A stretch of DNA of 64,000 nt from Papilionanthe hookeriana x Papilionanthe teres (taxonomy: Eukaryota > Streptophyta > Magnoliopsida > Asparagales > Orchidaceae). The notes beneath the pieces are model-generated. The model saw nothing but the letters and a program-made list of their open reading frames with translations. It was not told where the DNA came from and ran no database searches. The stretch is from assembly GCA_022702705.1 (NCBI GenBank), contig CM040432.1, positions 47,270,540 to 47,334,539 of the forward strand, in the 5' to 3' direction. Position numbers and translations under genes: made by a program. Position 1 is the stretch's first letter. Each line of letters begins with the position of its first letter. Shown here one piece after another: positions 47,191 to 60,173 of the stretch.

Positions 47191-48720
47191 TCATCATTGA
47201 GAGGTGATCTAGTTGGAATTGGGTGTGCTGCTAAAAAATCTGCCAAGATTTGTCCTTTAACAGCACGTAATGGTACAAATGTTATGTCGAATTGGAGTAA
47301 GATCATTGCCTATCCTGCTAATCTCCCGGAAAGTGTCGGTCATGTCATTAAATATTGTAACGGGTTAACTCTTGAAATAAGAGTTACTTTACGAGAAAGC
47401 TTATAGTGCCTTAGTTTTTGAATTGCAAAAATCAAGGCTAAGCAATGTTTCTCAATTGTCAGGTATTTTATTTTTGTCAGAACCAGACAATGCGCTTAAA
47501 TAGTATAATGCATTTTCTTTTCCCTCGTCAATTACTTGTGCCAATAATGCTCCAAGGGAATTTTCCAGTGCTACGGTGTAAAGGAATAGAGGTCATCCTA
47601 CTAAAGGAGCTGCTAAAACAGGAGGGGTTATCAGGCATTATTTGATATTTTCAAAGGCATGTTGACATTTTTCATCTCACATAAATTTGGCATCTTTTCT
47701 GGTTAAGGCAGTAAGAGGCTGACACCTACCTGATAGAATGGAAATAAAATGTTTTATATACGCTAACTTTCCTTGAAATTATCTCAATTGAGTTAGATTT
47801 TTAGGAGGAGGCATATTTAGGATGGCTTCGATTTTGAGAGGATCAATTTCTATCCCACGATGTCGAACTACAAATCCTAAAAATTTTCCTGAAGTGACAC
47901 CGAAAGCGCACTTTAAGGGATTCATTTTAAGATTGTATTGTCGTAGTCATTCAAAGACAATTCTAAAATCGTATATATGATCATCTTTTCGCTTACTATT
48001 GACAACCAGATCTTCCACATAGCATTCGACTTGATTTTGTATTAATTCATCGAAGATCCGTGTCATGGCTCTCTGATAAGTTGCACCAGCATTCTTTAGT
48101 CCAAATGACATAACCTTGTAGCAATATACCCCTATGGGTGTCTGGAAGGCTATATTTGTTTCATCCTCCGGAAACATTTTTATTTGATTATATCCTGATG
48201 ATCCATCCATGAAGGAAAATATTGCATGTTTCGATGCTATGTCAACCATTAATTCAGGAATTGCTAAAGAGAATTCATCTTTTGGACATGCTTTATTCAA
48301 ATCCCTAAAGTCTATGCAGACCCTTATCTGACCATTTTTCTTTTTAACTGGCACCACATTGGCTAACCATGTCGGATAATGTTTTTCTCGTATAAAGTCA
48401 GCTTCTATGAAATTTTATAACTTCTGCAACGACTTGTTGCTCTATTTCAACACGCATCCTTCTTGGAGCTTGTTTAACAGGGATTGTGATTTGATTTATC
48501 CTAAGTTTATGGACTGCGACTTCTGGAGATAAACCAGGCATCTCGTCATAAGTCTAAGCAAAGCAGTCTTAGTATTCTGTCAACCATTGAATCATGTCTT
48601 TTGCTTCCTCATCATTAAGGAATGAACTAATGAAAGTTGGTTTTGGATTTTCATTAGTTCCTAAATTTATTTCTTTTAATTCATCAATAGTTGATTTAAC
48701 TTGTTCTTCCAATTATGGAA
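47191..48720 (-). pseudogene. Tat-B reverse transcriptase and first RNase H
   Basis: VPVKKKNGQIRVCIDFRDLN, FMDGSSGYNQIKM, FGLKNAGATYQRAM, then CYVEDLVVNS: the catalytic YVDD is changed to YVED. The connection and RNase H region (48000-47200) is split by stops and small indels. LQFDITFVPLRAVKGQILADFL closes the first RNase H. Confidence 0.88.
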
Positions 48721-49401
48721 GAGAATCTTTGATTGGAAGATCAGATATCATTTCAAAATTATGTTCTTCATTGACGACCATGAAAAATTCTATATCATCT
48801 AATGGTTCCAGAGTACCAAATCCAACACCTTCTTTGGAGTTAGGATTTTGTTTGTTATTATTCCACAATTTTTCAATAAAATATTGTTGATTCAAAGACC
48901 ATTGTTTGAGCATTAAACTATTTTGAATAAATTTTTGTGCCCAAGGAGAGTACAAATCAAAAGGAATTTTCATTAATTTCAGAAGATCTTCGTCTTCTAT
49001 TTTTACATCAGTTTCAGTATTAAAAGAAGTAGAGCCAAGTCTAAACTTAATTGGCTTTTTGTCATCACTACATATTTCTTTGACTACTAAATTCTCAATC
49101 TTAGTAGTAGAGATTGAAGTTAGAGTCTTAGAATGTATATAATGATTGATTTTGTCATACATATATTAAAATTGTTTTTCTTTGTCTGCTTCTTCTAGAG
49201 GTATTTTGAATTGAGGTTCCTTTAAAACCATTGATGTCGTTTCTTCTTTAGAGTCCAGGTGAATTTTAAATTTCAATAGTTTCTTCACTGTAACAATCGG
49301 ATCTTCTTTCCCTCGTCCTCGTCTTCGGACTCGGCCTCGAGTATAAGTCTGACGGGAATTAACTCCTTTTCTCTTTGTTGAAGAAAAATGATCTTTTTTG
49401 T
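48721..49401 (-). pseudogene. Protease-RT linker of Tat-B
   Basis: Contains MYDKINHYIHSKTL, KPIKFRLGS and YSPWAQKFIQNSL, matching Tat-A 14958-14700. An Arg/Gly-rich bit (TRGRVRRRGRG, ~49330) is shorter than in Tat-A. Confidence 0.65.
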
Positions 49402-50230
49402 TTATTTTATTTTCTTTGTCTTTTTTTTCATATTCACCATTGTCTCTTTGAAGAATATTGTTTTCTTTATAGGAGTGTAATATGTTGCATCTTCATGTAT
49501 ACCGATTTCATGGATTGAAAACAGTTGCAAATCTCCTACAATACAACATTCTTGTCCTTTTGTTAGATATTTTATGCATTGATGCAACGAAGAAGGAACC
49601 ATTTTGTATTCATGAAGCCATGGTCTGCTAAGTAAGGTATTAAAAGTGGTATATGAATCAATGATATGGAATTTTGCCGTTGTCGTCAAGTCGGCTATCT
49701 TTAAGAGCAATGTTATTGATCCCAGAGCTCGTTCTCCTTATTGATTAAATCCTCGTAACATCATTGTATCTCTTGATAGTTGGGATGCGTCAATATCCAG
49801 ATATGCAAGAGTTCTCAGAATCACAATGTTGATTGAGGCACCTGGGTCAATAGGAACCCTTGAACGTGTCGTGTCATTTATGTTTACTACAATATACAGT
49901 GGACGATTGTGTTCAATTGTTCTAAGCAACAAGTCATTATTAGAGAAGGTAATCTTCATTGATTCTTCTAATGGACAAACTTCATCTTGTGTAATACTAG
50001 CAAGATGAGCAATGAGCTAGGCAAATATCTGGATCTAAAAGAGCTTTTATCAATGACTCTCTCATTTCTTTGGAAAGCATAAGAGCGTCATCGATGCTCA
50101 ATTTTGCTGGTAATTTCCTCAAATGAGCTAGTACATTATAGTCCACTTTATTATGAAGATCATCCTTATCTTTTTCAGGGAGTTGAGAATGTATTGGAGG
50201 AATGATCTTTTCTGATGTAACTATTTGTTT
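49402..50230 (-). pseudogene. Tat-B aspartic protease
   Basis: NNDLLLRTIEHNRPLYIVV, active site IDPGASINI, LRGFNQ, then FHIIDSYTTFNTLLSRPWLHE. The upstream HLRKLPAKL-like stretch is recognisable at ~50110. Broken at ~49735 by a stop. Confidence 0.83.
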
Positions 50231-52157
50231 TTCCTTTTCTTATGGAGCCATTCTAGGAGGCAGAACCTTTCCACTTCTCAAATTGATTTCAATTATCTCT
50301 TCATCCAACTCTTTTGTCTCTGAGTCTGAAGATTCCAATTCTATGGAAATCAGGGTTCCTTGTAATTGGAGCATAGCAGTGTCATTTTCATCTTTGTCAT
50401 TGTCAGAATTTTCATCAATGTTTTTCGTCATTTTGGTTGTCTTTAGATTGATCAAGATTATGTACGATTTGAATATTGTCTACAGGATTAGGATTTGAAT
50501 GATCATTTTCCGAAGCATCGCCCAAAATAGACAGAATGTAAGAAGAACTGGAATTATTATTATTCACAGTAGGCGCAAAAAGGAAGTCATACAAAGTCAT
50601 CGGTTCAAGTATTTTTCGTCCTTCATCAAATATAACTATCCTAGTAGAAGATGAGGAAACATAAGAATGAGAGGATACAAAAGGAGCTGCAGTCCCTATA
50701 TCTGGAAGACCTCTAATCCTCTTTGTTTCTTTATTTTTCTTTTTCTTTTCTTTCTTGGGAGGCTTTGTAACCTGATATTCGGTAAGGATCTCCTCAGAAG
50801 ATTTACCTCAAACAGTGTCTTTGTTCTTGCTTTTGGAATTAAACTTTTCCGCCGAAATCATACTGATTGAGCCTTTGTCAGGTTCTTTCAAATATTCTTT
50901 CGCGATTAGTATATTTTTCCTTCTTTAAAATTGTGCTCTAACCAGTCTTTGAAGACAAAACATTCTTTAATCTTGTATCTGAGCATTCTACGATACGGAC
51001 AATAATTAGGATTGTCCTTCATGTCTACCTCTGCTAGCCTTTTAGCTTATGGTAGCTTAAATTCTTGAATTTTAAGCAAGCTATGGAATATTTTGCCGAC
51101 GGTTTCCATTTTAAATGAATATTCTCTATTCATTTTTTCAGCCATTGTTCTTTTATCTGTCGGTACTGGAATTGGTTGTTGAAGTTGTAATTGAGGTGAT
51201 GTCTATGACGTTGACGGATTCTGTCGTTGCTTCTTTGGTTCAAGTTGAACCTGCATCACTTGTTTACCTTTTTCCACAACATTTCTCGATCTCTTTTCAA
51301 ATGTCTTGACAGCCTTTATCTTTTCAGTCTTTTCCATTACACTCATCTGCTTAGCTTCTTCTTGAAGATTGGCAGCTTTACTGAGCAATTTTTTAAAAGT
51401 TTTTATTGTAAATCCTTTAAGCATAAATGTTATAGGACCATGGATAATTTTAAACAGGATTTCAACAGCGTGTTGTTCTTGATGTTGTGGTTTACACTTC
51501 ATGCTAAGATTTCTCCAGCGTAAAATGTAATCCACTAAGCTTTCTACTGTTCTCTGTTTTTCCACTACCAGATCACCAAATTTATCGTGATGTTGAGCTC
51601 CTGCAAATCGTTGAATGAAGAGACTTTCAAGCTCTACAAATGTTTTAACATACCCATTAGGAAGTTCCACACACCAGTCAAAGGCAACTCCCGTGAGACT
51701 GTTAATAAATTGTCGAAAAAAAAGAGCGTCACTTCCCCTCGCATTACAACAGCTTGCTCTGAAATGTGCTTAATTTTGTCGAGGATTACCAGTTCCATCG
51801 AACATTTTAAAGACAAGAGGAATAAAGCCTTTAGGGTATTAGACATAATCAAATTCCTTTGGATATGTCTACCCTTTGGAATTAATGGTCCAGCTTTTAC
51901 CCTGAGCCATTGTTTCTTTTATTTTTTTGTTCCACGAGTTGTGTGATATCTTTTTCTGGAATTCCACTACGAAGGGAATCTTTTTTCTTTTGAGTTCTTT
52001 CTTCAACTCCTTTGTCTTCTAAAATGTGGATAGCCTCTGGCCTAACGATTTCAATGACCGGTGATGAATTTGTTGGTGGATTTTGCAAAGCTGCTACCAA
52101 CTCTTCCATTTTTTGCTCAAGATGACTGATTTGTTCGTCTCGCTGTCGTATAATTGC
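50231..52157 (-). pseudogene. Tat-B gag and acidic linker
   Basis: The gag core lies at about 51830-51200: VAFDWCVELPNGYVKTF, LVDYILRWRNLSMKC, FTIKTFKKLLSKAANLQEEAKQ. The knuckle-like segment at ~50960 has lost residues (CPYRRMLRYKIKEC). The acidic linker with NLRSGKVLP follows at ~50270. Frame changes near 51890, 51210 and others. Confidence 0.83.
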
Positions 52158-53313
52158 TCATAATTCGTTTGTTGCATCTTCTTCATTTAACTCTCGTGCT
52201 AAAGAAGTAGATTGTGTTTCTACCACATTAATGCTGGCAACATTTTCATTCGAACTGTCAGAAGTGTCTTTCTTTCCTCGCACGGAGAATTGTTTGATAT
52301 CATTTTTTAAATTTTTCTGTCTTTCTTCAAATGATTTTGCAAGGTGTTCTTTATGAGTTCCTTCCTGTGAACTGTCTGTAGGAGTGCTCATAGCATCCAA
52401 ACTTCTTTCAGACGATCTTCATTTCCATACATTATTTACTAGTATGGAACGAGATCCTCTAGGCGGTGTATCATCATATGAATAATCTGCATATTGTAAC
52501 ATATGGACCAAATGTGTCATTTTAGTGGATGTATCTTCCACTTCCAACATCAGTTTGTCATATTTGGCTTTGTCTTTTGTAATTGTCCCATCTTTTACTC
52601 TTGGCCCTAGTCGGAATTTTACTGGCACTCGAGTACATTGATCTTCTGTTGGAGATTGATAATCTATTTCTTCATAAACAGAGTTTTCGATTGCTAGAAT
52701 TCTCCTTTTCATTGTTTTAGAGACTGCACATCCCATTTTTTCCAACAATCAGGAAATTGAACATTTATCTTTTCGTGCTAACCTTTTAAACACTGATTGT
52801 ATAACATGAATCGAGAGAGAACTTTTAGGTTGAAAGAAATTATCAGTATATTCGACAAGAATTGGAATATACTGATTTTCTCGAAAACACTTTACTCGAA
52901 TTCATGTGGTTCAAAATTATCATTTTCATTCCACCTTTTCTTTCTTTTAAGCGGACGAGCATTGTTTTTATGAATATTTTTGGAACAAGATCCAATTTCA
53001 TAAGTGGATGGTGGTGGAATATCATCCTCCTTATATATTTGTTTTCCTTTGTTGTCAATTTTTCTTTTCATTTCTTCAAGAGTATAAGGCTCTTCAGATG
53101 TATACTCAGGTAGGTCTTCTGTAAAATACAGAAAGTCTTCATAAGGTCGTAGATCAAATTCTTTAAAAGAGTGTATATCAGTTTGATATGGATTATCTAA
53201 TGCAATTCTGTTTTACTAAAAAATCCATAATCATTCTGATAAAAGGAAAGAACTTTCTCTATTGCTATATCGAAATCTTGAAAATAAGAAAATATTGAAT
53301 TCGGAGAATTCAT
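52158..53313 (-). pseudogene. Tat-B 5' ORF / N-terminal extension of gag
   Basis: Begins at the ATG at 53313 (MNSPNSIFSYFQDFDIAI). Continues after a frameshift with LPEYTSEEPYTLEEMKRK, a Lys-rich stretch, and KFRLGPRVKDGTITKDK (~52610), matching RLGPRV of Tat-A. It lacks the MSNERLLF-like module seen at the start of the Tat-A 5' ORF. Function unknown. Confidence 0.65.
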
Positions 53314-53461
53314 TGCAACTTCTCTGAAATTTCAAGAAAAATGATTATTATTGACTTATATATAAACAGGGAATTTATTTTAAAAGTTTATAGTTATTAT
53401 TGGTCAAAGAACGAAATGTCAAATGAAAACAAGTGATAACCAAAGATGAGAAGAAGGAAAA
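53314..53461 (-). other. Tat-B leader with splice acceptor
   Basis: On the - strand TTTTTCTTGAAATTTCAG ends ten bases before the 5' ORF ATG (AG at 53324-53325). It suggests a leader intron, as at the ALKBH ORF. No donor is assigned. Confidence 0.5.
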
Positions 53462-53479
53462 TCCCCAGCGAAGTCGCCA
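53462..53479 (-). other. Tat-B primer-binding site
   Basis: TGGCGACTTCGCTGGGGA on the - strand, eight bases after the LTR end. It is unlike the Athila tRNA-Asp site. The TGGCGACT..GCTGGGGA form is the kind found in Tat/Ogre elements; I recall tRNA-Arg as the usual primer but cannot verify it here. Confidence 0.75.
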
Positions 53480-54279
53480 AGCTCTCTTGATGGCGAGAGA
53501 AAAGGGACATATGTCGTCATCATGTTTGTCGCTGTCAATACTTGATGTGATGTCAATGTCAAGAAGTCGCCACTCTGTTTTAATATTGCTCTAATCTTAT
53601 TTCTGTAAATCCTTTAAGGGAATTAAGAAATTTTAGGGCTAATATAAAACAGAGAAAAAAGGATGTTTATTATAATCCTTATAAAAGATGATTCTAGAAT
53701 GTCATATCTTAGAGTTTCTTTATGAGGAAGATCATGAAGTTTTAACCAGAGATTTCAAGATGTGTTATCTGTCGTGGGTTCTTTTAATGCTCCTATAGAA
53801 GTAAGCTTCTATAGTTAATTATAGCTTAGGCAATTTATAAGTTTCTAAGACCACTTCTGATTAATGTTGATCACTTGTATTCTAGAAATTTTTTTGTCTT
53901 TGAGGAAAGATATACCCACTATCAATCTTAAATGTCATTTTGTCATGTCAGTTTCATGTCATATTTTTTGTTGCTTGATTAGGTTTTGTGGCTAACCTAA
54001 AAGTTTTGGTTTTGGTTTTGTCGTTGTTGTGTTTTGTTTTGTTTTGTCAATGTCGTTGTTTTGTTTTGTTTTGTTTTGTCAATGTCGTTGTTTTGTTATA
54101 ATTGTTGTTCGTCTTATTTCCAGAATGTCGTCCTACAAAACAGAGTTAGCACACCCTATAACATGCAAAGGAAATCTAAACGAAACTTCATGTCTTCATC
54201 TTACAAAGGAAACATTGTCAGAAATAATGTCATAAAAATATTCATTATCTCAGAATTTGTTGGATGCCCAAGTTTGATT

Positions 54280-57070
54280 CGAAATGTTTATTTAGTTTGT
54301 CTTGAATGTCGGTTTATATCAATTTATTTTGATTTGGATTTGATTTTGGATTTTTTATGTCGATTTATATTTGAAATATCAAATTTATGTCGATTATATT
54401 GATTTGAGTTTAAAATGTCAAATTTATGTTGATTATGTCAATTTTTGTTTGAAATGTCAAATTTATGTCGATTATGTCGATTTGAAATGTCAAATTTTCT
54501 CGATTATGTCAATTTGAGTTTGAAATGTTAATTTTTGTCGATTATGTCAATTTGAGTTTGAAATGTCAAATTTCGTCAATTATGTCGATTATTTTTTGAA
54601 GTGTCAAATTTATGTCGATTATGTCGATTTTTGTTTGGAATGTCAAATTTATGTCGATTTGAGTTTGAAATGTCAAATTTTGTCGATTATGTCGATTTGA
54701 GTTTGATTTTGTTGATTTATGTTTGATGTCGGATTAAGTTTGATGTGGGTCAAACTTAAGTTTTGACTTGAATTCAAATTAAGTTTAAACCTAAATTTCG
54801 AGTTCAAGTTCATTTGGAAAATTGGATTTAATGTAGATTGAATCTAATTATCTTAAGTTCATGTCTGTTTGAACTTAGATTCAAAATTGAATTAACTTGA
54901 GTTCATATCTGTTTGAGCTTAAGTTGGATTCAATGTAGATTGTTTAAACATGAGTTCATGTCTGTTTGAACTTAAGTTAAAATTTAAAGTTAGATTCAAT
55001 ATAAATTGAATTAACTTGAGTTCATGATTGTTTGTACTTAAGTTAGATTCAATATAGATTGTATCTAGTTAACTCGAGTTCATGTCTTTTTGAACTTATG
55101 TTAAAAGTTAAGTTTAATTAGAATAGACCTAATTAAGTTTTAAGCCTTGTTTAAATAGTACTTAGAGGTTAATTAAGTCTAAATAGATTAGACTTAATTA
55201 GGATTATCGACCATCTAAGTCCTTTTTAGGTAAGGCTTAAGTTTTAATTTAGTCTAATTTAATTCAACCGGGATTTATTTGAGTAAGGTTCAAACTTTAA
55301 TTAGGTCTAAGAAATTAGACTTAATTTAGTTAAACCTTAACTAATTAAGTCTAGTGTGTTAGACTTAATTACGATTTTGATTAAACCTTATTTAGTTAAG
55401 GTTTAATGGTTTAATTAAGTCTAATGTGGTAGACTTAATTAAAGTTTTGGTTTGATTAAACCTTAATTAATTAAGTTTTAATGGTTTAATTAAGTCTAAT
55501 GTGGTAGACTTAATTATGGTTTTAGGTTGGATTAAACATTAGTTAGTTAAAGATTAATGGTTTAATTAAGTCTAATGTGGTAGACTTAATTAGAGTTTAA
55601 GTTTGAATAAACCTTAGTTAGTTAAGGTTTAATGAATTAATTAAGTCTAATGTGGTAGACTTAAATAGGATTTTAGGTTAGATTAAACCTTAGTTAGTTA
55701 AGGTTTAATGGTTTAATTAAGTCTAATGTGGTAGACTTAATTAAAATTTAGATTTGGTTTAAGCTAGGTTCAAATTGGGTTGAACCCAAACCTAAGGCTA
55801 ACTTAAGTACAATATAGGTTGGGTTTAAGTTTGATTTGGGTTTAAATTAAGTTAAATTCAAAATAGATTGAACCTAGACATAAGGTTGACTTAAGTTTAA
55901 TATGAGTTGAACTCAAGTTAAGGTTTTGAATTTGGGTTCATGTTGTTTTGAATTAAGGGTTGAACTTAGGTTTAAGTTGGGTTAAACTTTAATTTAAAGG
56001 TTTAACTTGGGTTCAAGTTGGGTTGAACCTAAGTTAAAGGTTGAACTTTGGTTCATGTTGGGTTGAGCCTAAGTTAAAGGTTGAACTTGGGTTCAAGTTG
56101 GGTTGAACCTAAGTTAAGGGTTTTTTAAGGTTTGAGTTTGATTAAACCTTAATTGGTTAAGGTTTGATAGATTAATTAAGTTTAGTGTGGTAGACTTAAT
56201 TATGGTTTATGTTTGATTAAACCTTAGTTGGTTAAGCTTTAATAGTTTAATTAAGTCTAATGTGATAGATTTAATTAGAGTTTAAGTTGGATTAAGTTTT
56301 ATTTGATTAAGATTTAGGATGGATAATACCTAATCAAGTTCTAGGTTTAATTAAGTCTAATTTAGTTAAGACTTAATGGTTTAATTAGGTCTAATGAGTT
56401 AGACCTTTTTAGGGTTTAGGTTTGATTAAGTCTAATTTAGTTAAGACTTAATGGTTTAATTAGGTCTAATGTGTTAGACCTAATTAGGGTTTAGGTTTGA
56501 TTAAGTCTAATTTAGTTAAGACTTAATGGTTTAATTAAGTTTAATGGGTTAGACCTAATTAGGGTTTAGGTTTTTTTCTTAAACCTAATGTTTTAGGATG
56601 TTAATTAAGTTTAACATGTCCTTAAACTTAATTAAAGTTTTAATTTTGTCTTAAACCCAAATGTTTAATGGATTAATTAAGTTTAATATATCCTTAAACT
56701 TAATTAAAGTTTTTATTTTGTATTAGACCTAATTTAGTTAAGATTTAATGAATTTATTAAGTTTAATATGTCTTTAAACTTAATTAAAGTTTGATTTTTG
56801 TATTAAACCTAATTAGTTAAGGTTTAATGAATTAATTAAGTTTAATATGTCCTTAAACTTAATTAAAGTTTTGATTTTGTATTAAACCTAATTTAGTTAA
56901 GGTTTAATGAATTAATTAAGTTAAATATGTCCTTAAACTTAATTAAAGTTTTGATTTTGTATTAAACCTAATGAGATTAAGGTTTAATAAATTAATTAAG
57001 TTTAATATGTCCTTAAACTTACTTAAAGTTTTGATTTTTTTATTAAACCCTGAGGTTTAATGATTTTAAT
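54280..57070. repeat. Serial tandem-repeat blocks in Tat-B 5' LTR
   Basis: Same series of TGTCGATT, TTGAGTTCATG, 74-, ~40-, 75- and 80-bp units as at 35880-38765, but with different copy numbers in some blocks (fewer 75-bp units), which accounts for part of the LTR length difference. Confidence 0.82.
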
Positions 57071-57730
57071 TAGGCTTAAGTTGTCTTTAACCCTAATTAA
57101 TGTTTGATTTGAGTTCATTTGAGTTTGGATTCATCATTTGCTTAGTCTATTATGAAATGGATTAAGAAAAGGTTTTAAAATATTAATTTATAATTAGTAA
57201 ATCTCAACCTTGTTTTAAAATGTCTTTTAGATTGATTTGATGGCTTGAGAATTGTTGTTTTAGGAATGTTATCTGTCGTCCTAAGATTCTCAATCATTTT
57301 GAATTTTAATTTTTCAATTTTTCAAATTTTATAGTTATTTTTGGAAATAATTATAAAATATCATGGAAATTATAAAATCACATCCTAGAGAGCTACCCTA
57401 GCTTTAGAATAATCAGAAGATGTGTCTAAGGACTTAATGGTTTTTTCCTAAAATTTTCAGATTTTTCTGATTTGTAGATAATTTTTAATAATTAAAATAC
57501 TCCAGAGAGTATTTAATTATTTAAAAATTAAATACTGAGAATAAAATTATGATTTTTATTTTATAATTTTCTTCTCTTTAAGAGCTTTCCAGACGTATTT
57601 TTATTTTATTTTTAAGAGCTCTGTACAAAAAGATATGCATTTTTTATCTTTGTAAGGTTAATGTGGATTAACCTTGCCCAGAAAAACGAGGAGCTGTCGC
57701 ATGTCCTCGTACGTGTCGAGGACGTTGTTG

Positions 57731-57808
57731 GGATCCGATGCGCGGATCCGAACAGCGGACACGGTAGCGCATGATCAGCTCCGTCCGTTCCAAAACACGG
57801 GAACGGAC
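57731..57808 (-). other. Paired hairpins in GC island of Tat-B 5' LTR
   Basis: GGATCCG/CGGATCC (57731-57749) and GTCCGTTC/GAACGGAC (57783-57808). Stems are identical to the left LTR while loops differ. Confidence 0.65.
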
Positions 57809-58335
57809 GGCGGAGATAAATCCCCAAAAATTCGAAAAATATTCGAACCGTCCAACTTTAAAGCTCAATATCTCACTCATTTTTCAATGAAATTGAGTGA
57901 TTTTTTAATCTATGGAATCATCTGAACATATAGATCATATCTATATGATGCTGATAATTTTCTGGGCTAGTTTAACACATGATTTTTTATTATATGCATT
58001 ATTTTGAACAAAATAAATCCATACCTTAGCCACAATAATGTTGAGCTTGATCAGGCCTAATGGTCAGTTTCTAGGACTCCCAAAGAAGATCTTTGTGACT
58101 TCAATTTGGACTTACAGCTAACCTTGGTGAGCAATTTTGGCAAAGTGGCTAGGTTTGGGCTGATTTTGGATTTTGGTCAAATTGGCTTGATTGGGTTGAT
58201 CCTATGGCTTGATCTTAGCTAGAATAGATTGCTGATATCCTTAGCAAAGTTGTTTGTGTTGGGAGCTATGGGATTTGGGCAGCCTATAGTTTTCTATGGA
58301 TTTTTTTCTCTCCTTTGGTGATTTCAGGTAGGGGG

Positions 58336-58345
58336 CTTTTTATAG
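58336..58345 (-). promoter_or_regulatory. TATA box of Tat-B 5' LTR
   Basis: CTATAAAAAG on the - strand in GGCTATAAAAAGCCCCC. It would start the genomic RNA about 30 bp further left. Confidence 0.7.
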
Positions 58346-59639
58346 CCAAGGAGGGCCATGGTTTAACCTTGTTTAGCTTAGGATAGACCATGGAATGGTT
58401 AGATCTGTGGAGTAGAGTCTAGTAACAGCCTCCCCCATGTAATCCAAGCATCACCTCTCCATATCCCATGAGAATTATGCCACTTAAGCAAGTTCACATT
58501 TCATGGCATTTATGGATCCAAATTGTCATGATAGGCTTTGATTTCTTTATTCCCATTCAATTGGCTAAGGGAGAGGTTAATGGTGACTTAAATGGTTGAA
58601 ACCTTCTCCTTGCAACACCTCATTGAACATTTGATGGGGTGATGACACATTAGCTCCCCCCCTTAACATTTTTTATAAAATGTTATGATGAGCTTAACCA
58701 TGGTATGGAAAATGGTTAAAGCATTGTCTTCTCATCATTGGGTGGCTAGGGAGGTGGCTAAACTCAACTCACCATGGCAAGCCACCTCACTTGTAAAGGA
58801 GGATGAGTCACACTTCAAAACACCATGGTTTTGCCACCTCATTTTTCTGTCATTATGGCTCTTAACCAAGGTTCAATATGAGTCATCCATGAGTTGTTTT
58901 CTCTTTAATGGGTCATATGGGTTGTGTCTAACTCATATGGGGTCATATGTGATGTCATAAAGGAGTTTTGGAATCTTTAGAAAACCAAAATGTCATAGGT
59001 ATAAAAATTCCATTTAATACCCCTCTTGATTTAATTTTCATTTTTAATTAATTATGTCATTAATTAAATGTTGGAAATTATTTTATTAATTAAATATTAA
59101 TTGGAAATAATTCCAAATTAATTATTTGATTAATATTCATGTCATTAAAATTAAATTTTATCTCATGACTTTTCAATTTAATTTTCATCTTAATTAATTA
59201 TGTCATTAATTAAAATGTTAAAACTAAATACTGGTCAATTAATTAATCAAAAATAATTTTAGAATTAATTATTTGATTACTTCCATTATTTTTAATTAAT
59301 TTGTGCATTTTATCATTTTATGGCTTTTGATTTTAATTTTTTCATTTTAATTAATTATGTCATAAATTAAAATTTTTTTAAAAAAATTAAATCATTAGCC
59401 AATTAATTAATCAAAATAATTTTGAAATCAATTATTTGATAAATTTTGTCATTTTTCATTTCATTTTGGTGCATTTTGTCAGTTTATGACTTTTAATTAA
59501 TATTTTTTTAATTAATTATGTCATTTAATTAATTAAAATATGGAAAATTAAATTATTAGTCAACTTCATTTAATTAATCAAAATAATTTTAAAATTAATT
59601 ATTTGATTAATTTTGTCATTTTTGGGGTCTTAAACAGGT

Positions 59640-60020
59640 CATTGGGTTAATAATTGGTCATTTGGTCAAAAATTGACCATTTTGACCAGAATTTACCTTT
59701 TAGGTCAAAAGGTTGACCTATCGGGTCATTGGGTCAGGATTGACCATTTTGACTAAAGTTGACTTTTTAGGTCAAAGGGTTGACCTATTGGGTCAACAGG
59801 GTTGATCATTGGGTCAGGATTGATCATTTTGACCAAAATTAACTTTTTAGATCAAAAGGTTGATCTATTGGGTCAACAGGGTTGGTCATTGGGTCAGGAT
59901 TGACCATTTTGACCAAGATTGACTTCTTAGGTCAAAAGGTTGACCTAGGGAGTCAATAGGGTCGGTCGTTGGGTCAGGATTAACCATTTTAACCAAAGTT
60001 GACTTTTTTAGTCAAAAGGT
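59640..60020. repeat. 80-bp TTGAC (W-box) array, Tat-B 5' LTR
   Basis: Four full units plus partials with the GGTCATTGGGTCAGGATTGA core. One unit fewer than the left LTR. Some TTGACC are changed to TTGATC. Confidence 0.83.
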
Positions 60021-60047
60021 TGACCTATCATAAAAATGAGGTCAACA

Positions 60048-60052
60048 ATAAA
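60048..60052. repeat. Right target-site duplication of Tat-B (ATAAA)
   Basis: ATAAA follows the LTR end AACA at 60047. Same as 35087-35091. Confidence 0.88.
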
Positions 60053-60149
60053 TCACACAAATACTCTAAAAAGTAAACAAACACACAATTACACACTACA
60101 AAGTAAAGGTTTTTAGTTACTATATTATTAATAGATACCGTTAGTACCA
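60053..60149 (-). other. Leader of the Athila host
   Basis: Short AT-rich 5' UTR between primer site and the Tat-B insertion; it joined directly to the gag ATG at 35086 before insertion. Confidence 0.6.
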
Positions 60150-60167
60150 TCCCCGACAACGAAGCCA
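60150..60167 (-). other. Primer-binding site of Athila host
   Basis: TGGCTTCGTTGTCGGGGA on the - strand, three changes from the site at 31794-31811, two of them C-to-T. Six bases from the LTR end. Confidence 0.75.
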
Positions 60168-60173
60168 AAAACT

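Larger units (their letters stand above)
35092..60047 (-). mobile_element. Tat-B: Tat/Ogre-like element with ALKBH ORF
   Basis: Complete 25 kb element: 5' LTR 60047-53488, primer site 53479-53462, 5' ORF and gag, protease, RT, second RNase H, integrase, ALKBH-like ORF, 3' UTR minisatellite, 3' LTR 41837-35092. Flanked by ATAAA on both sides. It landed immediately upstream of the gag start codon of the Athila host. Same gene order as Tat-A but clearly diverged in protein and LTR sequence. Pol is more decayed than in Tat-A. Confidence 0.93.
53488..60047 (-). repeat. Tat-B 5' LTR (6.6 kb)
   Basis: TGATGGCGAG ... GAGGTCAACA on +. Same internal order as the left LTR: repeat blocks, GC island, TATA box, AT-rich stretch, TTGAC array. 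A GTAAGT donor-like site on the - strand at 58110-58115 lies downstream of the TATA box; the left copy has GCAAGT there. Confidence 0.93.

Noticed and set aside
57612..57880. GC-rich ORFs near 57.6-57.9 kb as a host exon
   Set aside because: They coincide with the hairpin GC island present in both Tat-B LTRs; open in several frames with no domain.
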